Below are positions 1 to 8,124 of a DNA stretch of 64,000 nt, piece after piece (the stretch's first letter is position 1; each line of letters begins with the position of its first letter). Below the pieces are notes generated by a model. The model did not search any database. It was not told the origin of the DNA and saw nothing but the letters and a program-made list of their open reading frames with translations. The stretch is taken from the NCBI RefSeq assembly GCF_020421205.1, contig NZ_JAIZZH010000003.1, forward strand, positions 558,001-622,000, in the 5' to 3' direction. This DNA is from Hymenobacter pini. Lineage in GTDB: Bacteria; Bacteroidota; Bacteroidia; Cytophagales; Hymenobacteraceae. Position numbers and translations under genes: made by a program.

Positions 1-192
1 CTGCTCGACCCCGAAGACCACTTCTTCCTTATAAACCTGTACTCCCTGGGTTTCTCGGCCCTGATTTTGGAGAACTTGGTGCACGAAATCTTCCCGCAGG
101 CCCGCCAAAACCGGGAAATCGGGGAAATATATCTGCACGACCGTTCGGCCCGTAAACTCCCGCTCGGCACGTTCTGCCGGTTTGCCACCTAA
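1..192 (+). CDS. C-terminal end of a probable class I SAM-dependent RNA methyltransferase (partial)
   Basis: The window opens inside an open frame that runs 63 codons to a TAA at 190-192; the start lies upstream of the window. The visible part reads like the C-terminus of Bacteroidota RlmI-type class I methyltransferases, with a NLYSLGFSALILENLV helix/strand stretch and a terminal KLPLGTFCRF-like strand. Such proteins methylate rRNA cytosines using S-adenosylmethionine. The SAM-binding and catalytic regions are not in the window, so the family call rests only on the tail and on memory of related proteins. The next gene (Ppx/GppA) follows on the same strand after 136 bases. Confidence 0.5.
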   Translation: MLDPEDHFFLINLYSLGFSALILENLVHEIFPQARQNREIGEIYLHDRSARKLPLGTFCRFAT

Positions 193-328
193 CTCGTGCT
201 TCGTTGTTAGTTGTTCGTTTCTCGATGAACGGCGGCGGGTAAGAATACGGCAATCCTCAAACCTGCACGGGCTAACCTTTCCAGTCCGGAAGCAGCGAAA
301 AACAAAGAACCAATAACGAAAAACGAAG

Positions 329-1282
329 ATGCGCCACCGTCGCCTGGCCCTCATTGACATGGGCACCAATACATTCCACCTGCTGATTGTGGAGATGCCC
401 GAGGCCGCTCACGCGCAGCCCGTACCGCTGTTGCGCACCAAAGTAGGTGTGCGCCTGGGTGAAGGTGGTATCAGCCAGGGCCGCATTGCGGAAGCGCCCT
501 ACGAGCGGGCTTTGCACGCGCTGGCCGGCTTCAAGGAGGAAATGGAGCTGCACCAGGTAACGGATGTGCGGGCCACGGCCACCAGCGCCATGCGCGTATC
601 CCAAAACGGCCCCCAGCTGGTGCAGGATATTTTCGAGCAGACCGGCATTCGGGTAGAGGTAATTGGCGGTGACCGGGAGGCCGAGCTGATTGCCAAAGGT
701 GTCCGCCAAGCCGTGGCATTGGGCCCGGAGCCCCACCTGATTATGGATATCGGCGGAGGCTCGGTGGAGTTTATTGTGGCCGATGAAGCCCAGATTTTCT
801 GGAAGCGCAGCTTCGAAATTGGCGCCCAGCGGTTCCTCGACAAGTTTTTCCCCGACCCCAGCGGCGTGTTTCCGCCCGAGGCCGTAGCCGCCGAGCAGGC
901 CTACCTGCGCGAGGTGCTGCAGCCCCTGGCCGAAGCCGTGCGGGAGTTCCGTCCCGTAGGCCTGGTAGGCGCATCCGGCTCCTTCGATAGCCTAGCCGAT
1001 ATGCAGCTGGGCCGCCTGCGCACCGAGGCCGAACTGCCGCCCAGCACTGAACTGACGCTGGACAGCTTCCGCCGCAGCTACCAGCAGTTGCTGAGCCTCA
1101 CCCACGAACAGCGCACGGCCCTGCCCGGCATCCTGCCCATGCGCGCCGATATGCTGGTGGTAGCCTCCGTGCTCATCGACTACGTGCTCCAACTCACCGG
1201 CATTACCCGCCTGCGCACCTCAGCTTACGCCCTCAAGGAAGGCCTGCTAGCCGAAATGGTGGCGGCCTCCGCTACAAAGTAA
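329..1282 (+). CDS. Ppx/GppA family exopolyphosphatase / guanosine pentaphosphatase
   Basis: This 317-residue protein belongs to the ASKHA-fold Ppx/GppA family, which hydrolyses terminal phosphate from polyphosphate or converts pppGpp to ppGpp. The phosphate-1 loop is DMGTNTFHLL (residues 10-19), the phosphate-2 loop is DIGGGSVEF near residue 140, and a GASGSFDSLADM motif near residue 213 matches the adenosine/phosphate region. The length fits the short form that has only the two ASKHA domains and no C-terminal HD-like domain, common in Bacteroidota. The ATG at 329 gives the family N-terminus directly. Which substrate dominates cannot be read from sequence. A palindromic repeat follows the stop codon immediately. 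Confidence 0.88.
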   Translation: MRHRRLALIDMGTNTFHLLIVEMPEAAHAQPVPLLRTKVGVRLGEGGISQGRIAEAPYERALHALAGFKEEMELHQVTDVRATATSAMRVSQNGPQLVQDIFEQTGIRVEVIGGDREAELIAKGVRQAVALGPEPHLIMDIGGGSVEFIVADEAQIFWKRSFEIGAQRFLDKFFPDPSGVFPPEAVAAEQAYLREVLQPLAEAVREFRPVGLVGASGSFDSLADMQLGRLRTEAELPPSTELTLDSFRRSYQQLLSLTHEQRTALPGILPMRADMLVVASVLIDYVLQLTGITRLRTSAYALKEGLLAEMVAASATK

Positions 1283-1283
1283 C

Positions 1284-1364
1284 CTGTCATTCCGAGTGAA
1301 GCGAGGAATCTGATTTTGCCATTTGGTAGATACCCCAGATTCCTCGCTTTACTCGGAATGACAG
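1284..1364. repeat. Intergenic palindromic repeat (29-bp arms)
   Basis: Arms at 1284-1312 and 1336-1364 are inverted copies matching at 28 of 29 positions, with a 23-base spacer. The core reads GTCATTCCGAG...GAGGAATC. It starts two bases after the stop of the Ppx/GppA gene, so its RNA would fold into a long hairpin that could end or stabilise that transcript. From memory this resembles a dispersed short palindrome of Hymenobacter chromosomes. Confidence 0.8.
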
Positions 1365-1413
1365 TTCTTTTAGCTCATTTTTCTGAAGGCTCCTGTTTCC
1401 TGCCTGCTTACTC

Positions 1414-2484
1414 ATGACTCCTACTCTCTTTTCCTACCCCACCCTTTTCGCCTTCACCGAGGCCGTATTCCGCGGCATGGGCTGCCCGGAGGCTGATGCC
1501 ACCCTGGCTACTGAGACGCTGCTTTCCGCTGATTTGCGGGGCGTGGATTCGCACGGCGTGGCCCGATTGATTGGGTATGTGCGCCTTTGGGAAGCCGGCC
1601 GTATCAATGCCACGCCCCGCGTGGGCGTTACTTACGAAACGCCCAGTACCGCCGTGGTAGATGGCGACGGAGGCCTGGGCCTGGTGGTAGGCCCCCGGGC
1701 TATGCAGGTGGCCCTGGAAAAAGCCCGGCAGGTGGGCACCGGCTGGGTGTCGGTGAAGAATTCCAACCACTTCGGCATTGCCGGTTACCACGCCATGCAG
1801 GCCCTGGCGCATGACATGATTGGCCTGGCTATGACCAACGCTTCGCCGCTAGTGGCCCCCACGTACTCGCTGGAGCGGCTGCTGGGTACCAACCCCATTG
1901 CCGTAGCCGTACCCGCCGGCGAGCAGCCCGATTTTGTGCTGGATATGGCCACCACTACGGCCGCCAACGGCAAGCTGGAAATTGCTCAGCGCAAGAACCT
2001 GCCCATTCCCGAAGGTTGGGCCCAGGATGCGCAGGGCGTGAGCTCCACCGACGCCAACGCCGTGAAGAACGGCGGCGCGCTGCTGCCGTTGGGTGGGGCT
2101 ACCGGCTCGCACAAAGGCTATGGGCTGGGTGCCGTGGTGGATATCTTCTCGGCCGTACTCAGCGGAGCTAATTACGGCCCTTGGGTGCCGCCCTTTGTGG
2201 CTTTCCTGCAGCCATCCGTCAACCCCGTAGGCCAGGGGTTGGGCCACTTCTTCGGGGCCATGCGCGTGGATGCTTTCCGCCCCGCCGACGAGTTCAAGGC
2301 CCACATGGACAACTGGATTACCACCTTCCGCAAGGCCCAGGCCGTGGATGGTCACCACGTCCTCATCCCCGGTGACCCGGAACGTGAAACCTCCGCCGTA
2401 CGCTTGCTTGACGGCATCCCCCTGCTCGACCCGGTTATCAAGGACCTAGAAACCGTAGGCAGCAAGTTTGGGGCAAAGCTGTAG
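1414..2484 (+). CDS. Ldh_2 (malate/L-lactate/ureidoglycolate dehydrogenase) family oxidoreductase
   Basis: This 356-residue protein is an NAD(P)-dependent 2-hydroxyacid dehydrogenase of the Ldh_2 superfamily (malate, L-sulfolactate, ureidoglycolate and delta-1-piperideine-2-carboxylate reductases), not the classical Rossmann LDH/MDH family. Family marks are the N-terminal ADLRGVDSHGVARL, the catalytic-His region SNHFGIAGYHAM near residues 117-128, the TNPIAVAVP and DMATTTAANGK segments, and the SHKGYGL loop near residue 232. Length is typical. The exact substrate is not decidable. It stands alone, with the palindromic repeat upstream and a strong hairpin terminator downstream. Confidence 0.85.
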   Translation: MTPTLFSYPTLFAFTEAVFRGMGCPEADATLATETLLSADLRGVDSHGVARLIGYVRLWEAGRINATPRVGVTYETPSTAVVDGDGGLGLVVGPRAMQVALEKARQVGTGWVSVKNSNHFGIAGYHAMQALAHDMIGLAMTNASPLVAPTYSLERLLGTNPIAVAVPAGEQPDFVLDMATTTAANGKLEIAQRKNLPIPEGWAQDAQGVSSTDANAVKNGGALLPLGGATGSHKGYGLGAVVDIFSAVLSGANYGPWVPPFVAFLQPSVNPVGQGLGHFFGAMRVDAFRPADEFKAHMDNWITTFRKAQAVDGHHVLIPGDPERETSAVRLLDGIPLLDPVIKDLETVGSKFGAKL

Positions 2485-2514
2485 GACAAAGCTCTTGATA
2501 CAAGCTACAATCAA

Positions 2515-2547
2515 ACGGCCCGGCTGCAGAAGCAACCGGGCCGTTTT
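2515..2547. terminator. Bidirectional Rho-independent terminator
   Basis: A GC-rich stem (ACGGCCCGG paired with CCGGGCCGT) is followed by TTTT on the plus strand. It lies between the convergent dehydrogenase and L,D-transpeptidase genes and probably serves the plus-strand gene; the minus-strand side lacks a clean T-tract. Confidence 0.7.
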
Positions 2548-2566
2548 GCGTTAAGCGTCCGTTTTC

Positions 2567-3400
2567 TTAGATCATCTGGCTGTCCCGGTCCAGCAGCGTG
2601 GCCACTGCTACATCTTGGTTCAAATACTTAGAAGAGTACGACTGATCAGGGCCGTTCAGGAATAGGCAGGTACCTCCTTCCACGGTTTCGATGATGGCAT
2701 CTTTCTGGTCCATAGGCAGGGCCGGGCAGCCGAGACTACGCCCTAGGCGGCCGTACTGCCGGATAAAATCCTCGCTTACATAATCGGCCCCGTGCATGAC
2801 CACCGAGCGACTGAGGGCGTTGGTGTTGTAGCCCTCATCCAAGCCTTTCAGCTTAAGGCTGCGGCCGTGCTTGCCCTGGTACTCGCCTTGGGTCACGTAG
2901 AATCCCAGGCTGCTCATGTTCGATTCGTTCTCGTTGGAGAAGTTCGTGGCCATATTCTCGCCGGAGTTGTGGCCGTGCGCTACCAGCGTGTGAAACTTCA
3001 CCTGCTTAGCAGCCAAGTCCAGTACCCACAGGCGCTTTTCGGTGGAAGGCAGGCCGAAATCTACTACGGTCAGCAGTTGCTTATCCGTCAACTTGCCTTG
3101 TTCCTGCAGGTTCAGATAGCCAGTCATGGCCTTCTCAAATACCTCAAAGCGTAGGCCCTGCTGCTCCACCTGCAAGTCCCGGTACAGGTCATGCAGGCGT
3201 TGATCGAACAAGGTGGCTTTGGTTGCGACAGCAGGCAGGCGCATTTCGGTGCCCGTTACGGCAGCTTTGGAGCGCACAGGCGCGGCTAGCGGCGTAGCCA
3301 GAAACAAGGAAGCTACAAACGGCAACACGCGGCGCGCCATCCGGCGGGCCCGACGCTTGAGACGCTGACGGCGCACTACACTCTGGTTTTCCATCGACAC
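2567..3400 (-). CDS. Exported murein L,D-transpeptidase catalytic-domain protein (YkuD_2 type)
   Basis: This 277-residue protein has a basic N-terminus (RRQRLKRRARRMARR) followed by a hydrophobic segment (VLPFVASLFLATPLAA, about 26-40), consistent with an export signal. The C-terminal half matches the YkuD_2 branch of L,D-transpeptidases: VVMHGADYVSE (His203) and GRSLGCPALP (Cys225), the predicted catalytic His and Cys. Such enzymes cross-link peptidoglycan or attach proteins to it in the periplasm. A paralogue with the same layout lies at 6853-7713, on the other side of the amylase. No promoter motif is evident. Confidence 0.8.
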   Translation of the reverse strand: MSMENQSVVRRQRLKRRARRMARRVLPFVASLFLATPLAAPVRSKAAVTGTEMRLPAVATKATLFDQRLHDLYRDLQVEQQGLRFEVFEKAMTGYLNLQEQGKLTDKQLLTVVDFGLPSTEKRLWVLDLAAKQVKFHTLVAHGHNSGENMATNFSNENESNMSSLGFYVTQGEYQGKHGRSLKLKGLDEGYNTNALSRSVVMHGADYVSEDFIRQYGRLGRSLGCPALPMDQKDAIIETVEGGTCLFLNGPDQSYSSKYLNQDVAVATLLDRDSQMI

Positions 3401-3706
3401 AGTTCGGTTTCAAGTTTGGTAAAGCGCCCACCCACTATCGAGCGAAACGGGCGCGCCTGGTTTTACGAGGCTTTAGCCGTTGCAGATGCACGGGGGCATC
3501 TGAAAATCTGTACTTGAATATAAGGTTTTCTGAGCCCAAGAAATTCCCGCACTTTCCGAAAACCTGTTAAAAGACTACCATCTTCTAGCAATACAACATC
3601 GGCATTTTCATATTTATCTCCGGATATTAGAAACTCCCAAATCCGCGCTTCCCGACGCCCCCATGCGTCGTTACTTTTCCCACCAACCAATTCCCACATT
3701 TCCCAC
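3401..3706. other. Divergent intergenic region between L,D-transpeptidase and amylase genes
   Basis: This 306-base stretch separates two divergently transcribed genes and must hold both promoters. TACTTTTC at 3672-3679 is a one-mismatch fit to the Bacteroidota -7 element for the amylase. A 93-codon frame crosses it on the minus strand but overlaps the amylase start and has no recognisable family. I see nothing else. Confidence 0.5.
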
Positions 3707-6073
3707 ATGCACACTGGTACTCCCACGTGGTGGCGCAAGCTCACCCTGGCCGCGGCTGCCCTCCTGGTTCTGGGCGGACAACCCGCTAAAGCCCAAAAAG
3801 TAATTCTCCAAGGCTATTGGTGGGATTACTGGAACTCCAACTACCCCAACGGCTGGGCCAACTACATTGCCCTGCTGGCCCCCCGCCTGAAGGCCATGGG
3901 CATTGACGCGGTGTGGCTGCCGCCCAGCATCAAAAACGGCAACCAGGGCAACGGCTACTCGCCCTTCGACAACTACGACCTCGGGGATAAGTACCAAAAA
4001 GGCTTCACCGCCACCCGCCTCGGCAATAAGGACGAGCTACTGCGGGCGGTAGCCGTGCTGCACGCCAACGGTATTGAGGTGGTGCAGGATATTGTACTGA
4101 ACCACAACGACGGCGCGGGCTCCCAAACCGGGGCCGGCGGCCAGGACCCGGCAGCCTGGGAAGATTACTCGACCAGCAAGTACAAGAACTTCCGGTACGT
4201 AAGCTACAGCAAGCCGGCCTCGGCCGAGGATGCGGCCAACTACCTCGCCCGCAACGGTCGTTTCTCGAAAAACTGGCAGAACTTCAACCCCAACCCCGGC
4301 AACAATTCCACCTCCGGCGACTGGAATGCCGTGTACTTCGGGCCCGATGTGAGCTATTACAACGGCTCCTATGGCCAAAGCTCCAATGCCACCTTCAACC
4401 CCACCCAGGGCGCCGATTACATGCGCAACGGGGTGCGCGACTGGCTGGTGTGGTATAAGAAGCAGGAAGGCTTTGACGGGGTGCGCATGGACGCCGTGAA
4501 GCACTTCCCCGATTTTGCCTCCGAGGATTTCCTGTACAACCTGCAAAGCAACGCCGGCTGGGCCTCGGGCGGAGCCACCATGTTTGCCGTGGGCGAATGG
4601 GTGGGCTCCGCGGGCCAGATGGACGGCTGGGTAGCCAACGTGCAGAACCGGGCCGGCACATTTGATTTCAGCCTGCGTAACGGCCTCTACAACATTGTGA
4701 GCGGGGGCGGCAACTTCGACCTGGGCAGCCTACCAGGCTACCAGCAGGGCACCCGCGTGGTGAATATCAACGGTACCTACGTGCACCGCACGGTGCCCTT
4801 CGTGAACAACCACGACACCTTCCGGCCCCAGACCGACGCCAATGGCAACTACACCGGTTGGAACACTGGCTCGGAGTTGGCCCCGCACATCGACCCGTTT
4901 GATGGGCGCCTCTCGGCGGCGTATGCGGCGGCGCTGGCCGTGGATGGCTCCCCGCAGATTTTCTTCGAGGACCTGTTTAACGTGGGCAACACCAGCAAGC
5001 GGTATTCCCACCAGCCCACCAGCACCACCGACCTGCCCCAGCGCGCCGACCTCGAAAACCTGATCTGGTGCCACCAGAACCTGCGCTTCAAGGATGGGGC
5101 TTACAAAGTGCGCTTCCAGGCCGCCGACCACCTGGTGATTGAGCGGAGCACGAAGGCCATTATCGGCATCAACGACAACTGGAATACCTGGCAGAACAAC
5201 ACTGTATCGTGCGACTTCGCGCCCGGCACGGTGCTGAAGGACTACTCGGGAGCCAACGGCACGGCTACCGTGACGGTAAGCGGCTCCCAGACGGTGAACA
5301 TCAACACGCCGCCCTGCAATGGCACGGCCGCCGGGGGCCGCCGCGGCTATTCTGTGTGGGCGCCCACAGGCATCAACACCAATTACAACCGCGCCGCTAT
5401 GGCTACCACCCAGGAGTGGGAACTAGCCGATGACCTAGGCGATTCACACGCCTCGTCGCTGAAGCAGGGCGGGCAGCTGCCGGCTTCGTCTACGGCCTAC
5501 CGCACGGCGGGGCGCATCTACGTGGAATCGGGCAAGGCCGTTAGCTACAATCTGTTCCCCACCGATGCTACCCGCAGCCTCACGGTAGAACTAGTGAGCG
5601 GCACGAGCACCATCGTGAGCAGTAAAACCGGCACAGGTACCCTCACGGGCACTTACACGCCCACGGCTACTGGCTGGCTGACACTGCGCGCTAAAAACGC
5701 CTCCACCGCCAACCCCGCCCAGCGCGCCTTCATCAAGGCCACTTACACCGCCCCCGCCGTACTGAGCACCACCGCCCTGCGCGAAGCCACCATAACGGCT
5801 ACCAAAGAAACCGCCGTAACAGGTACCGACTTGGCCGTGTACCCCAACCCCACCGCCGCCGACCGCATTGACGTGGTGGTGCAGTCGCCGAAGGAAATGG
5901 CCGCCACCCTGCGCCTCATTGACCTGCTAGGCCGCCCGGTACACGAGCAATCCGTGCGCCTGTACCCCGGCTCCACCGAGCAGCGCCTGCGCGTAACCCG
6001 CACCCTGCCCGCCGGCGTGTACCAGCTCACCATACCCGAGCTGAACCTGAGCCGGAAGGTGGTAGTGAAGTAA
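3707..6073 (+). CDS. Secreted GH13 alpha-amylase with T9SS C-terminal sorting domain
   Basis: This 788-residue protein has a signal peptide (KLTLAAAALLVLGGQPAKAQ, cleavage near residue 29). Next comes a GH13 (beta/alpha)8 barrel with its conserved regions in order: DIVLNH near 127-132, GVRMDAVKH with the nucleophile Asp near 262, VGEWVG with the acid/base Glu near 297, and NNHD with the third carboxylate near 370. A beta-rich middle region (about 450-700) has no family I can name. The last 80 or so residues (VYPNPT... LPAGVYQLTI ... KVVVK) form a type A T9SS sorting domain, so the enzyme should cross the outer membrane. It hydrolyses internal alpha-1,4-glucan bonds. It is monocistronic, with a strong terminator just downstream. 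Confidence 0.93.
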   Translation: MHTGTPTWWRKLTLAAAALLVLGGQPAKAQKVILQGYWWDYWNSNYPNGWANYIALLAPRLKAMGIDAVWLPPSIKNGNQGNGYSPFDNYDLGDKYQKGFTATRLGNKDELLRAVAVLHANGIEVVQDIVLNHNDGAGSQTGAGGQDPAAWEDYSTSKYKNFRYVSYSKPASAEDAANYLARNGRFSKNWQNFNPNPGNNSTSGDWNAVYFGPDVSYYNGSYGQSSNATFNPTQGADYMRNGVRDWLVWYKKQEGFDGVRMDAVKHFPDFASEDFLYNLQSNAGWASGGATMFAVGEWVGSAGQMDGWVANVQNRAGTFDFSLRNGLYNIVSGGGNFDLGSLPGYQQGTRVVNINGTYVHRTVPFVNNHDTFRPQTDANGNYTGWNTGSELAPHIDPFDGRLSAAYAAALAVDGSPQIFFEDLFNVGNTSKRYSHQPTSTTDLPQRADLENLIWCHQNLRFKDGAYKVRFQAADHLVIERSTKAIIGINDNWNTWQNNTVSCDFAPGTVLKDYSGANGTATVTVSGSQTVNINTPPCNGTAAGGRRGYSVWAPTGINTNYNRAAMATTQEWELADDLGDSHASSLKQGGQLPASSTAYRTAGRIYVESGKAVSYNLFPTDATRSLTVELVSGTSTIVSSKTGTGTLTGTYTPTATGWLTLRAKNASTANPAQRAFIKATYTAPAVLSTTALREATITATKETAVTGTDLAVYPNPTAADRIDVVVQSPKEMAATLRLIDLLGRPVHEQSVRLYPGSTEQRLRVTRTLPAGVYQLTIPELNLSRKVVVK

Positions 6074-6087
6074 CTGCTACCAGTATA

Positions 6088-6126
6088 TAAAAAAGCCCCG
6101 CCGGAATGTTTCGGCGGGGCTTTTTT
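6088..6126. terminator. Rho-independent terminator of the amylase gene (bidirectional)
   Basis: Inverted arms AAAAGCCCCGCCG and CGGCGGGGCTTTTTT enclose a 7-base loop, with A/T tracts on both sides, so it can serve both the amylase and the convergent 237-codon gene. The latter's stop codon touches its edge. Confidence 0.85.
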
Positions 6127-6839
6127 CATGGAAACGAAGTGATGTATGCCTGAACGTACTGACCTAATTTTTCATCAATCAACACTCGTTGGCTTTGGTA
6201 TACTGCCTCATACTGTTGGAGCTCCGGGTCTACTGGCACGTACCCTTTTTGCCGCATATCTTCCTGATAACGCACAGTCAATCTTACCTGCTGTTGACGT
6301 TGGCTAGCCGCCCGTAAATTGGCTGCAACTACTCGCAGCTCCAATTCTTGCTCGAAAACCTCAAGCACAGCCTCTATTTCGAATGATAAAGCAGCAGGAA
6401 AACTTTCCCATTCTTCATACGTCGTCCATTCCTGAATAAGCAGCACCGCGTACTGGGGCCGATTCAATCCTGCTAGGTCTGTTACACGAAACCAATACTT
6501 GCGCTGCAGTTGGGCTGCCTGCTCTACCACAAGCGCCAACTCACTTAGGAATTGTGCGGGCTGTTTGTATTTGCGAAGAACCCGCTCCGATACAGAGTAT
6601 TGGGTATTCTCAATCTGAATCAGAGTTTTGTGAATATCAAAATTACTCGCTTCTAAGCAGTGCTGACAAAGGCCGGCATCAGCACCTGTTTTTTCAAGTA
6701 TAAGCGCGAGTTTTCTGGCTTTAAATAACTCTACGGCAGCATGCACATCATGCGTTTCTGTCAGAAGCTGCATTCCTTCTCGCACCCCGACGGGCACTTG
6801 CTTTCTCAGCCTTGATAAAGCAGTTAACTCATCTTTCAT
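6126..6839 (-). CDS. Uncharacterised protein with two tandem UBA/TS-N (EF-Ts-like) modules
   Basis: This 237-residue protein is not recognised as a named family. Its first 80 residues contain two consecutive segments resembling the EF-Ts/UBA N-terminal three-helix module: about 6-42 (LRKQVPVGVREGMQLLTE followed by HAAVELFKARK) and about 47-77 (LEKTGADAGLCQHCLEAS followed by DIHKTLIQIE). Compare the EF-Ts pattern LRxxTGAGMxxCKKAL...GDxxxAxxxLR. The remainder is helical and rich in Glu and Gln, without signal peptide or membrane segment, so it is probably cytoplasmic. It starts 13 bases after the stop of the lipoprotein L,D-transpeptidase and is probably cotranscribed with it. Function is unknown. 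Confidence 0.65.
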   Translation of the reverse strand: MKDELTALSRLRKQVPVGVREGMQLLTETHDVHAAVELFKARKLALILEKTGADAGLCQHCLEASNFDIHKTLIQIENTQYSVSERVLRKYKQPAQFLSELALVVEQAAQLQRKYWFRVTDLAGLNRPQYAVLLIQEWTTYEEWESFPAALSFEIEAVLEVFEQELELRVVAANLRAASQRQQQVRLTVRYQEDMRQKGYVPVDPELQQYEAVYQSQRVLIDEKLGQYVQAYITSFP

Positions 6840-6852
6840 CTCCAGGTCATTT

Positions 6853-7713
6853 TTACCTCCACCCCCGCGCCGCCAACTGCTGGGCTGCTGCTGCGGGGTT
6901 GAGCCACTTTGATTCTAGGCCGGGGCCGCTCAGGAACAGGCAGCCACCCTCCCCTACCGTGCGGATGATGGCGCGGTACTGATCCGGCGGCAGGGCGGGG
7001 CAGCCGCGGCTATAGCCGGCCTGGCCGTGGCGCTGCAGGTGCTGCTGGCTCACGTAGTCGGCGGCGTGGAGCACCACGTAGCGGCGCAGGGCGTTGTCGT
7101 TCTGGCCCGCGTCGAGGCCACGCAGGCGGCGGGACAGGCCGTGCTTGCCCTGGTAGGTATCTTGGGTGCGGTAAAAGCCCAGCGCAGTGCAGGCCGATTT
7201 CATGACGTTGGAGAACCGCCGGGCGCGCAAGTGGCCCGAGCCGCGGCCGTGGGCTACGTGGCTGTTCTGGAGCACCTCGGCCTTGCGTAAATCCAGCACC
7301 CACAGCCGCTTTTCGGAGGAAGGCAAATCCATATCGGCCACGGCCAGAACGCCGGGCTGGCTGATTTTACCGGATTTCCGCAGATTCAGGTAGCCCACGC
7401 AGGCCCGCTCCAAAACCTCTGGACGCAGTGCTGCCGCTTCGGGGCCCAGCTGCGCGTGCAGCCGCTGCACGGCCTGGTGCAAGGAGTCGGGTACGGCGGC
7501 CAAGGGCTCCAGGGGAGTGAGGCGCAACGAATCGGGCAAAGCCGGAGTAGCCGCCGAATCGGGGGCTGTAACTCGAGCGGTGGTGGCAATGGGCAGGCGG
7601 GTAGCTGCTACTTCACCGGCCGAGGATTGACACCCAGTCACAGCGACTCCCAGCAGCAGCCCCAACACACACCGCCGCCCGGGCAGCCGATTCAGAATAG
7701 AAGTCAACATCAT
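6853..7713 (-). CDS. Lipoprotein L,D-transpeptidase catalytic-domain protein (YkuD_2 type)
   Basis: The open frame extends upstream to 7809, but I place the start at the ATGATG ending at 7713. That gives a lipoprotein signal: Arg residues, VLGLLLGVAV and the lipobox VTGC (Cys28), followed by SS. The 286-residue protein then has a low-complexity Thr/Pro/Ala linker and a YkuD_2 domain with YVVLHAADYVS and GYSRGCPALP (catalytic Cys near 238). It is a diverged paralogue of the product at 2567-3400, here probably anchored in a membrane leaflet. It is the first gene of a likely two-gene unit with the tandem UBA/TS-N protein. Confidence 0.78.
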   Translation of the reverse strand: MMLTSILNRLPGRRCVLGLLLGVAVTGCQSSAGEVAATRLPIATTARVTAPDSAATPALPDSLRLTPLEPLAAVPDSLHQAVQRLHAQLGPEAAALRPEVLERACVGYLNLRKSGKISQPGVLAVADMDLPSSEKRLWVLDLRKAEVLQNSHVAHGRGSGHLRARRFSNVMKSACTALGFYRTQDTYQGKHGLSRRLRGLDAGQNDNALRRYVVLHAADYVSQQHLQRHGQAGYSRGCPALPPDQYRAIIRTVGEGGCLFLSGPGLESKWLNPAAAAQQLAARGWR

Positions 7714-7813
7714 GTCGGCTAAGAAATCCTGGCCGAAAATCCGCATTTGCCGGCCGGCATCCAAGTCTGTATCCACTTTGTCTGCTGTACTCAGCTTACA
7801 CACGACCAATAAG

Positions 7814-7846
7814 AAAGGCCTTCCTCTGCAGTAGAGGAAGGCCTTT
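7814..7846. terminator. Hairpin terminator
   Basis: Arms GAAAGGCCTTCCTC and GAGGAAGGCCTTTC pair perfectly around a 5-7 base loop. It lies downstream of the TonB receptor/small ORF on the minus strand and just upstream of the lipoprotein gene, so it separates the two units. The T-tract is short. Confidence 0.7.
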
Positions 7847-7857
7847 CCTGGCTGGAT

Positions 7858-8052
7858 CTACCAGCGCTTACCCGATAGGTAGGGCTTGGTGCGGGCAGTA
7901 CGGCAGCGGGCCGCCGCGTGCTGCCCGGCACTACGCTGCCAGGCTGGCGGTGGCAGGGGCAGCCCAGGTTCAGCGGAAACACTGTGGGTTCGGATGGCAG
8001 CGGGAAATTGCGCGAGGGCGCTGGAACGCGAAGAAGTCGTCAGAAAAGACAT
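7858..8052 (-). CDS. Possible small protein downstream of the TonB receptor (doubtful)
   Basis: A 64-codon frame starts 72 bases after the receptor stop and ends 12 bases before a hairpin terminator, so it would lie on the same transcript. The product is rich in Ser, Ala, Pro and Arg, with no transmembrane segment or recognised motif. Frames of this size arise easily in GC-rich DNA. I list it only because its position between a stop and a terminator is tidy and the 7714-8124 stretch otherwise holds no gene. Confidence 0.25.
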   Translation of the reverse strand: MSFLTTSSRSSALAQFPAAIRTHSVSAEPGLPLPPPAWQRSAGQHAAARCRTARTKPYLSGKRW

Positions 8053-8124
8053 GATGAATAACAGTAGAAAGTGAGGGAATAGCCCGCCTCACCGACGCTC
8101 GGCACCCGGACCGATGGCGCGGGC

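Noticed and set aside
3463..3744. 93-codon minus-strand frame upstream of the amylase
   Set aside because: Overlaps the amylase signal peptide, lacks recognised features and crosses the region needed for both promoters.
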